A stretch of 7,296 bases of DNA, taken from an uncultured Alistipes sp. Lineage in GTDB: Bacteria > Bacteroidota > Bacteroidia > Bacteroidales > Rikenellaceae. A program made the position numbers and the translations under genes. Each line of letters opens with the position of its first letter. Within the stretch, counting starts at the first letter, position 1. The stretch covers positions 1-7,296 of the forward strand of contig CAUDHE010000105.1 of assembly GCA_958449275.1 (NCBI GenBank), in the 5' to 3' direction. The notes under the pieces were generated by a model. It saw only the letters and a list, made by a program, of their open reading frames with translations. It was not told the DNA's origin and ran no database searches. This document shows, piece by piece, positions 1 through 4,806 of this stretch.

Positions 1-1
1 C

Positions 2-886
2 GGACCGACGGGTTCGGGCAAAACCGACCTCGCCGTGGCCGTGGCCGAACATTTCGGTTCGCCGATCGTCTCGGCCGATTCGCGTCAGATATACCGCGAA
101 CTGCCGATCGGTACGGCGCATCCCGATGCCGAACAGTTGCGACGCGTGCGTCATTACTTCATCGCCACGCACGAGCTGACCGAGGATTTCAATTGCGGAG
201 CTTATGAAGCGGCGGCTTCGGAGTTGCTGGACCGTCTTTTCGCCGAATACGACACGGTGGTAGCCGCGGGAGGATCGGGCCTCTACGTGAAGGCGTTGTG
301 CGAGGGTATGGACGACATGCCGCATGGCGATCCGCATCTGCGCGAACGGCTCGCCGAACGGTTGCGCGACGGGGGCGTCGATGCGCTTGCCGAGGAGCTG
401 CGGCGGCTCGACCCCGAATTTTACGATGTCGTCGATCGTCGCAATCCCGCGCGCGTGATGCGTGCTTTGGAGGTGTGCATCTCCACGGGACGTCCCTATT
501 CGTCGTTGCGTACGGGGCGTCGTCGCGAACGTCCGTTCCGCATAGTCAAGATCGGCACCGACGTCGAGCGGTCCGAGCTTTACGGCCGTATCGATCGGCG
601 TGTCGACGTCATGGTAGAGCGGGGACTCGAGGCGGAGGCAAGGGCCGTTTATCATTTGCGCGATCTCAATTCGTTGCAGACGGTGGGGTATCGCGAGATG
701 TTCGACTATTTCGACGGCCGCATTACCCGCGCCGAGGCCGTGGAGGCCGTGAAACGCAATTCGCGACGCTACGCCAAACGGCAACTGACATGGTTCCGCC
801 GCGACGGGGAGATCGCGTGGTTTCCGCCGACTCACACCGAGGAGGTTATCGATTATATAGAGTCGAAGATTTGTACAATGAAATAA
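2..886 (+). CDS. miaA: tRNA dimethylallyltransferase MiaA (5' partial)
   Basis: MiaA transfers the dimethylallyl group of DMAPP to N6 of A37 in tRNAs that read UNN codons, giving i6A in the cytoplasm. The reading frame is open from the first bases, so the start lies upstream. It opens with the P-loop GPTGSGKT (bases 2-25), which normally sits about ten residues from the N terminus, so little is missing; 294 residues are present. Further family motifs follow: SADSRQIYR, with the catalytic Asp; IGTAHP, close to the usual IGTAKP; AGGSGLY; the RRNPARVMRALEV segment; and the C-terminal SRRYAKRQLTWFRR, which contacts tRNA and pyrophosphate. A GTG at base 35 is internal and would remove the P-loop, so it is not the start. 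The promoter of the downstream tRNA gene begins inside the last codons. The family call is very secure. Confidence 0.97.
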   Translation, partial: GPTGSGKTDLAVAVAEHFGSPIVSADSRQIYRELPIGTAHPDAEQLRRVRHYFIATHELTEDFNCGAYEAAASELLDRLFAEYDTVVAAGGSGLYVKALCEGMDDMPHGDPHLRERLAERLRDGGVDALAEELRRLDPEFYDVVDRRNPARVMRALEVCISTGRPYSSLRTGRRRERPFRIVKIGTDVERSELYGRIDRRVDVMVERGLEAEARAVYHLRDLNSLQTVGYREMFDYFDGRITRAEAVEAVKRNSRRYAKRQLTWFRRDGEIAWFPPTHTEEVIDYIESKICTMK

Positions 887-900
887 TTTTGCTACTTTTG
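870..900 (+). promoter_or_regulatory. Bacteroidetes-type promoter for tRNA-Leu
   Basis: TTTG at 870-873 is separated by exactly 19 bases from TACTTTTG at 893-900. This is a full match to the Bacteroidetes primary sigma factor consensus (TTTG about -33, TAnnTTTG about -7). The -33 box lies inside the last codons of miaA and the -7 box just after its stop codon. Transcription would begin near 905-908, some 20 bases before the mature tRNA. The short leader contains a small hairpin, CCTC/GAGG at 911-914 and 919-922. The motif match is seen directly; activity is inferred. Confidence 0.8.
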
Positions 901-928
901 TCGCGTCGTACCTCCGCAGAGGCTGACT

Positions 929-1014
929 GCTCGAATGGTGGAATCGGTAGACACGCAGGACTTAAAATCCTGTGGCCGGAAGCGGCCGTGCCGGTTCGAC
1001 CCCGGCTTCGAGTA
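929..1014 (+). tRNA. tRNA-Leu, anticodon UAA
   Basis: An 86-base class II tRNA folds completely. The acceptor stem is GCTCGAA (929-935) with TTCGAGT (1007-1013), and the discriminator is A1014. The D arm is closed by GTG/CAC. The anticodon stem is CAGGA/TCCTG (956-960, 968-972) around the loop CTTAAAA (961-967), anticodon TAA. A long variable arm pairs GGCCG (974-978) with CGGCC (983-987). The T stem is GCCGG/CCGGC around TTCGACC. The first pair is G1-U72, which is also found in E. coli tRNA-Leu(UAA). The 3' CCA is not encoded. The loop carries A36-A37-A38, the recognition feature for MiaA, whose gene lies immediately upstream. The tRNA reads UUA and UUG. Confidence 0.97.
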
Positions 1015-1040
1015 CGACACAAATCTATATGTAAGAAAAC

Positions 1041-1069
1041 GGCCTCCCGATGCGTTCGGAGGCCTTTTT
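1041..1069 (+). terminator. Rho-independent terminator after tRNA-Leu
   Basis: GGCCTCC (1041-1047) pairs perfectly with GGAGGCC (1058-1064), with a 10-base loop between them, followed directly by TTTTT (1065-1069). An A-rich stretch precedes the stem. It ends the tRNA transcript about 25 bases past the mature 3' end and separates it from the acyltransferase unit. Confidence 0.88.
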
Positions 1070-1195
1070 CATACCCATTCCCCGAGTAATTTTACATATT
1101 TGTTTCGTTTTGTGTTCTCCTTAACGTTCCCCCGTCTCTGTTCGACAATCGTTAATTTGGGTATAAATACTGACGAAAAAGTTGCGGCCTGAACA

Positions 1196-1203
1196 TATTT
1201 TTG
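1196..1203 (+). promoter_or_regulatory. Possible -7 element before glsA
   Basis: TATTTTTG matches TAnnTTTG and lies 20 bases before the ATG at 1224, so the untranslated leader would be very short. No TTTG is found 19-21 bases upstream, so the -33 half is missing or degenerate. With a terminator just upstream at 1041-1069, glsA needs its own promoter, and this is the best candidate in 1070-1223. The rest of that AT-richer gap holds nothing I can name. Confidence 0.45.
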
Positions 1204-1223
1204 CAGCATACAATGGTTGTCGT

Positions 1224-2024
1224 ATGCAACAGATCGATATAGGAAACATAATACGTATGCGTACTTCGCGGAATCTGCCGCGTTTTGTCTCCGCCGTATT
1301 GGAACGCCTGATTCATCAACGCGAACTCAATTCCATTCTTCGCGACGGCGAGAATCTCGCGCCGCGAGAATTCATAGCCCATGTGCTCGACTCTTTGGGC
1401 GTGACGTATTCGGTCGAGGGGTTGGATGCTGCGGCCGACGATCGTTATCTTTTCGTGTCGAACCATCCGTTCGGCGGCTTGGACGGCATGATCCTGCTGC
1501 ATGCCCTTTCGGGACGGTGGCCCGATGCGGGGGCGGTGGCTAACGACATGCTCGTCAACGTGGGGCCGCTGGCCCGACTGTGGATTCCCGTCAACAAGTA
1601 CGGCCGTCAGAATGCCGAGTATTCGCGGGCTTACGATGCGGCTTTCGCGTCGCCGAGCAAACAGATACTCACTTTTCCCGCGGGGTTCTGTTCTCGCATG
1701 ATCGACGGTCGCGTCGCCGACACGCAGTGGCGTCCGCGATTCGTCAAGGACGCTCTGCATTACGACCGCCGCGTCGTGCCCGTGTTCGTCGAGGGTGCTC
1801 TCTCGTCGCGGTTTTATGCGGTTTACCGACTTCGCCGTCTGTTTCGCATATCGGCTAATATCGAGTTGCTGTTGCTCGTCGACGAGATGTTTCGCAGCCG
1901 CGGCCGTCATGTGCGCGTGCGTTTCGGAACACCCGTCGACATGTCGACGCTCGACGGCGATGCCGTCGCCCGCTGCGCCGAGATGCGCCGCCGTTGTTAT
2001 GAATTGCAATATTTGTCGAACTAA
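1224..2024 (+). CDS. glsA: GlsA-like O-acyltransferase (PlsC/LPLAT family)
   Basis: A 266-residue acyltransferase of the lysophospholipid-acyltransferase superfamily. In Bacteroides, GlsA esterifies a second fatty acid onto the hydroxyl of the N-acyl-3-hydroxyacyl-glycine made by GlsB, completing the glycine lipid at the membrane. Seen here: the catalytic block SNHPFGGLDG (His81, Asp87), a His-x5-Asp spacing as remembered for this subfamily, against His-x4-Asp in PlsC; FPAGFCSR at 151-158, equivalent to the PlsC FPEG motif; and VVPVFVEG at 184-191. No membrane helix or signal peptide is obvious. The ATG at 1224 is preferred because it follows the putative -7 element and gives a natural N terminus (MQQIDIGNIIR). 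The frame also runs back to a TTG at 1182, but that lies within the promoter. glsB follows after 12 bases. The substrate assignment rests on family and pairing; an ornithine or other amino acid head group is possible. Confidence 0.85.
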   Translation: MQQIDIGNIIRMRTSRNLPRFVSAVLERLIHQRELNSILRDGENLAPREFIAHVLDSLGVTYSVEGLDAAADDRYLFVSNHPFGGLDGMILLHALSGRWPDAGAVANDMLVNVGPLARLWIPVNKYGRQNAEYSRAYDAAFASPSKQILTFPAGFCSRMIDGRVADTQWRPRFVKDALHYDRRVVPVFVEGALSSRFYAVYRLRRLFRISANIELLLLVDEMFRSRGRHVRVRFGTPVDMSTLDGDAVARCAEMRRRCYELQYLSN

Positions 2025-2036
2025 AAATAGAATGTC

Positions 2037-2936
2037 ATGAAACCGATAATATCTCCCGTAGATCGCGCTTTGCTGCTCGATGAGCTCGGATCGCTGAAGA
2101 AGATACGAACCACCCGCCGAGGCGGAAACGATATTTACATATTCACTGCTGCCGAATGCCCCAATCTGATGCGCGAAGTCGGACGCCTGCGCGAAGAGGC
2201 GTTTCGCGCGGGAGGCGGCGGCTCGGGCGACGAGGTCGATATCGATTCGGGCGATACTGTCGCCGACGGTTACAGTCAGTTGATAGCGTGGGATCCCGAT
2301 ACGCAACAGATAATAGGCGGCTACCGTTTCATAATCTGCACCCGTCCTCATCCGCTGAATCTCTCGACGGAGCACTATTTCCGCTTCAGTCTCAAATTCA
2401 GAAAGCTGTTTCTGCCCCGTACGATAGAGTTGGGGCGCGCTTTCGTGCAATTGGGCTATCAGCATGCGGGGAATGCCAAGAGCATATTCGCGCTCGATAA
2501 TTTGTGGGACGGACTCGGCGCGGTGATCGCCATGAATCCCCGTGCGCGTTATCTGTTGGGCAAGGTGACGATGTATTCGTCTTACAATGTCGAGGCCCGC
2601 GATTCGCTGTTCTATTTCCTGTATAAATACTTTCCCGACAAGGAGCGGTTGATAAAGGGAATAAAACCGTTGAAAATGAATATCGACAACGAAAAATACG
2701 ACAAGATATTCACGGGCGCCTGCTACGACGAGGATTATCGGATATTGTTGAGCCGCGTGCGCGGTTACAAGGAGACCATTCCGCCCCTGATAAACGCTTA
2801 CATGAATCTGTCGAGCACCATGCGTGTGTTCGACACCATTTCCAATCCCGATCTGGGCGGTATATTCGATACGGGAATTTTGTTGAGCATTAAGGATATA
2901 TATCCCGAAAAATACGATCGTTACACTCGCTGGTAG
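2037..2936 (+). CDS. glsB: GlsB-like N-acyltransferase (GNAT/OlsB family)
   Basis: A 299-residue protein of the group often annotated as 'putative hemolysin', which includes OlsB (ornithine lipids) and Bacteroides GlsB (glycine lipids). GlsB takes a 3-hydroxyacyl chain, probably from acyl-ACP, and links it by an amide bond to the amino acid, giving the lyso lipid, which is also the commendamide-type N-acyl glycine. Seen here: an acyl-carrier GNAT core running from about residue 35; the strand IIGGYRFIICT; the family signature PRTIELGRAFVQLGYQ, with Glu131-Leu-Gly-Arg134; and a Gly-rich acidic insert near residues 58-75 that I cannot explain. The ATG is 12 bases downstream of the glsA stop with no other gene between, so the two are almost certainly co-transcribed. 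The order, O-acyl then N-acyl, is the same as the domain order I recall for the fused OlsF enzymes. The amino acid used cannot be read from the sequence. Confidence 0.87.
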   Translation: MKPIISPVDRALLLDELGSLKKIRTTRRGGNDIYIFTAAECPNLMREVGRLREEAFRAGGGGSGDEVDIDSGDTVADGYSQLIAWDPDTQQIIGGYRFIICTRPHPLNLSTEHYFRFSLKFRKLFLPRTIELGRAFVQLGYQHAGNAKSIFALDNLWDGLGAVIAMNPRARYLLGKVTMYSSYNVEARDSLFYFLYKYFPDKERLIKGIKPLKMNIDNEKYDKIFTGACYDEDYRILLSRVRGYKETIPPLINAYMNLSSTMRVFDTISNPDLGGIFDTGILLSIKDIYPEKYDRYTRW

Positions 2937-2953
2937 CGGATTGCCGCCGACGT

Positions 2954-3211
2954 CTATTTGCCGTGCTCTATGTCGCAGGCGGAGCAGTTGCCCGCGCAAC
3001 CCGTGTCGGTGCAGTCTGTTCCGCCGTCTTCGCGCGACTCCTGCACGGCGCATTTTATGCCCAGCCGCTGCATGTTCTTGTTTGTGGCGATCTCCGAATC
3101 TATGTTGTGCCCCTTGAAGATGAGCGTGAGCGACAACCCCACGACGAAGAACGCCACGAAGACGACGGCTATGAGTATTACGATCATTACGATCATGGAT
3201 TTCGATAACAT
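2954..3211 (-). CDS. Small single-pass, Cys-rich membrane protein, unknown function
   Basis: An 85-residue protein on the minus strand. Residues about 6-32 form one strongly hydrophobic helix after a short MLSKS start, which suits an N-terminal membrane anchor. A juxtamembrane segment follows (KGHNIDSE, then NKNMQRLGIKC). The C-terminal tail has cysteines at 54, 67, 72, 76 and 79; the last four are spaced C-x4-C-x3-C-x2-C among acidic residues. From memory, Bacteroidetes carry a family of small membrane proteins with a similar M/L-R-x-x-GI-x-C stretch, but I know no function. The Cys cluster could bind a metal or an Fe-S centre, or form disulfides if it faces the periplasm. It is convergent with glsB (17 bases between stops) and divergent from trkA. 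It has a matching -7 element upstream. That it is a real gene is well supported; its role is open. Confidence 0.82.
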   Translation of the reverse strand: MLSKSMIVMIVILIAVVFVAFFVVGLSLTLIFKGHNIDSEIATNKNMQRLGIKCAVQESREDGGTDCTDTGCAGNCSACDIEHGK

Positions 3212-3242
3212 GGCGTACTAAATTTAGTAAAAACGGGTTTTA

Positions 3243-3274
3243 GTTGAATTTCCGACGACAAATTTATATATTTG
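3243..3274 (+). promoter_or_regulatory. Promoter of trkA
   Basis: TATATTTG at 3267-3274 is an exact TAnnTTTG -7 element. GTTG at 3243-3246, 20 bases upstream, is a three-of-four match to TTTG. Transcription would start near 3280, leaving an untranslated leader of about 120 bases before trkA. The -7 box directly abuts the oppositely oriented -7 box of the minus-strand gene. Confidence 0.55.
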
Positions 3275-3290
3275 TTGCATATTTTGCGAA
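3259..3290 (-). promoter_or_regulatory. Promoter of the small membrane protein gene
   Basis: Read on the minus strand, TAAATTTG (3266 down to 3259) is an exact TAnnTTTG -7 element. About 20 bases further upstream lies TTCG (3290-3287), a three-of-four match to the -33 TTTG. Transcription would start near 3252, giving a leader of about 40 bases before the ATG at 3211. It overlaps the trkA promoter. Confidence 0.55.
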
Positions 3291-3334
3291 AAACAGTGCT
3301 TTTTTTGCGCACCGCATTAAAGGCTCGGTGTTTG

Positions 3335-3387
3335 CGACCGTAGACGATCCTCGGCGATCGGCTTCGGGGCGCGGGCCGTTGCGGTCG
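3335..3387 (+). other. Potential folded element in the trkA leader
   Basis: In the 5' leader of trkA, CGACCG (3335-3340) pairs with CGGTCG (3382-3387). Inside it, CGATC (3345-3349) pairs with GATCG (3356-3360) around a 6-base loop, and GGC/GCC (3360-3362, 3375-3377) could form a third short stem with partial overlap. The fold ends 14 bases before the ATG. It resembles no riboswitch class I know, and GC-rich DNA easily yields stems of this size, so the regulatory meaning is uncertain. Confidence 0.3.
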
Positions 3388-3401
3388 AAATATGTAAACG
3401 G

Positions 3402-4742
3402 ATGAAGATAGTAATTTCGGGCATAGGAGAGATGGGCAGCCATCTGGCGCGTATGCTGAGCGGAAACGGTCACGACATTACGGTGATCGACAGCGACGCC
3501 AAGGCGCTGGACGAGTTGGGCAGTTTCGCCGACCTCATAACCGTGGAGGGCGACACTACGGCTTTCGCCGTGTTGCGCAAGGCGGGCGTGCGGCGTTGCG
3601 ATCTCTTCATCGCCGTCAATCACGACGAGAATCAGAACATACTGTCGGCCATCATGGCCAAGCAACTCGGCGCCAAAAAGTCCATCGCCCGCGTCGACAA
3701 CAACGAGTATCTGGAGCCGAACAACAAGGAGATGTTCATCGGCATGGGTATCGACTATCTGTTCTATCCCGAGAAGGTGGCCGCGCTGGAGGTGATTAAT
3801 CTGCTGGGCCACACCTCGACGACCGATTACGTCGATTTCTCGGGCGGACGTCTCGCGCTGGTGGTGTTCCGTCTGGAGCCTACGTCGCCTCTGCTGGGGC
3901 GCAATCTGATCGATTTGGCGGCCGACGGGTCGATATCCGAATTCCGCGCCGTGGCCATCACCCGCGGCGTGCAGACCATCATTCCCCGCGGTCAGGACAA
4001 GTTCTTCGAGGGCGACACGGTCTATGTCATTTCGCGCAAGGAGGCTGCCAAGAGCGTTACCGAGCTGTCGGGCCAGAAAAGCGTCGAGGTCAAGAGCCTT
4101 ATGATTCTGGGCGGATCGCGCATAGGCGTCAGAGTCGCATCGGAATTGCAGGACGAGATGAATATAAAATTGGTGGAGTACAACGGCGACAAGGCCTACC
4201 GTCTGGCCGAGGAGCTGGACAAGACGCTCATAATCCACGAGGACGGACGCAAACTCGACGCCATGATGGAGGAGGGTTTGTCGAACATGGATGCTTTCAT
4301 AGCCGTCACGGGGCGCAGCGAGACTAACATATTGGCGGCGATGCAGGCCAAGCGCATGGGCGTGAAGAAGGTGATAGCCGAGGTGGAGAATCTCAACTAC
4401 ATAAGCCTGGCCGAGAGCGTGGGTATCGACACCATTATAAATAAGAAACGCGTTACGGCGTCGAACATCTTCCGCTTCACCATGTCGACCGACGTGCAGG
4501 CCATCCGCTGCCTGTCGGGCACCGAGGCCGAGGTGCTGGAGTTCATCGTAAAGCCCAATTCGCCCGCCACCAAGAACAAGGTGAAGGACATGCGTCTGCC
4601 GCAGGATGTGATAATAGGCGGTGTGGTGCGCGGCGACAAGGCTTTCATTGCCGTGGGCGACACGCAGATAAACGCATACGATCGGGTGGTGGTGTTTTCG
4701 ATGCCCGGATCGATAGACAAGGTGGGCGAGTTCTTCAACTGA
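3402..4742 (+). CDS. trkA: Trk potassium uptake regulator TrkA
   Basis: TrkA is the cytoplasmic nucleotide-binding subunit that gates the TrkH/TrkG potassium channel in response to NAD(H)/ATP. At 446 residues it has the usual full length, with two RCK-N/RCK-C repeats. Repeat 1 begins with the Rossmann loop SGIGEMG (G7, G9, G12) and the ribose-binding acid D30 in VIDSD, followed by VEGDTT. A TrkA-C domain spans roughly residues 140-225. Repeat 2 begins with LGGSRIG at 236-242, with E259 in place of the acid, and ends in a second TrkA-C domain (about 370-446). The ATG at 3402 puts the Rossmann strand at the N terminus as expected. No trkH lies on either side, although the channel gene is often adjacent in Bacteroidetes; the partner must be encoded elsewhere. 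It has its own promoter and a long leader. Confidence 0.95.
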   Translation: MKIVISGIGEMGSHLARMLSGNGHDITVIDSDAKALDELGSFADLITVEGDTTAFAVLRKAGVRRCDLFIAVNHDENQNILSAIMAKQLGAKKSIARVDNNEYLEPNNKEMFIGMGIDYLFYPEKVAALEVINLLGHTSTTDYVDFSGGRLALVVFRLEPTSPLLGRNLIDLAADGSISEFRAVAITRGVQTIIPRGQDKFFEGDTVYVISRKEAAKSVTELSGQKSVEVKSLMILGGSRIGVRVASELQDEMNIKLVEYNGDKAYRLAEELDKTLIIHEDGRKLDAMMEEGLSNMDAFIAVTGRSETNILAAMQAKRMGVKKVIAEVENLNYISLAESVGIDTIINKKRVTASNIFRFTMSTDVQAIRCLSGTEAEVLEFIVKPNSPATKNKVKDMRLPQDVIIGGVVRGDKAFIAVGDTQINAYDRVVVFSMPGSIDKVGEFFN

Positions 4743-4768
4743 CACTGCGTCCTGACTTGAATGTGAAG

Positions 4769-4806
4769 AAACCGACTAACGAAATGTATTTTTATCATGT
4801 CGGTTT
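4769..4806 (+). repeat. Inverted repeat spanning the GH3 start codon
   Basis: AAACCGAC (4769-4776) is a perfect 8-base inverted partner of GTCGGTTT (4799-4806), followed by two more T. The 22-base spacer is AU-rich and contains the first two bases of the GH3 ATG (4797-4799). In mRNA the hairpin would place the start codon at the base of the loop. It could sequester the start or slow read-through from trkA. The T run is interrupted and the loop long, so it is a poor intrinsic terminator. Confidence 0.4.

Noticed and set aside
929..1013. G1-U72 wobble in tRNA-Leu as an abnormality
   Set aside because: The same terminal pair occurs in E. coli tRNA-Leu(UAA); the rest of the fold is complete, so the gene looks functional.
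298..1192. Plus-strand frames running through the tRNA (298-1089 and 935-1192)
   Set aside because: The peptides MVESVDTQDLKS and NGGIGRHAGLKI are the well-known false translations of tRNA-Leu, and the first part of 298-1089 overlaps miaA out of frame.
1182..1223. TTG at 1182 as the start of the GlsA-like protein
   Set aside because: It would put coding sequence across the TATTTTTG -7 element, and the extra residues (LRPEHIFAAYNGCR) look unlike the family N terminus; ATG 1224 fits better.
2936..2947. GCGG-ATTG-CCGC stem between the convergent glsB and small membrane gene as a bidirectional terminator
   Set aside because: Only four pairs and no T tract on either strand; too weak to call.
3275..3401. 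c-di-AMP riboswitch in the trkA leader
   Set aside because: The region is too short and lacks the conserved segments of that class, which is also not expected in Bacteroidetes.
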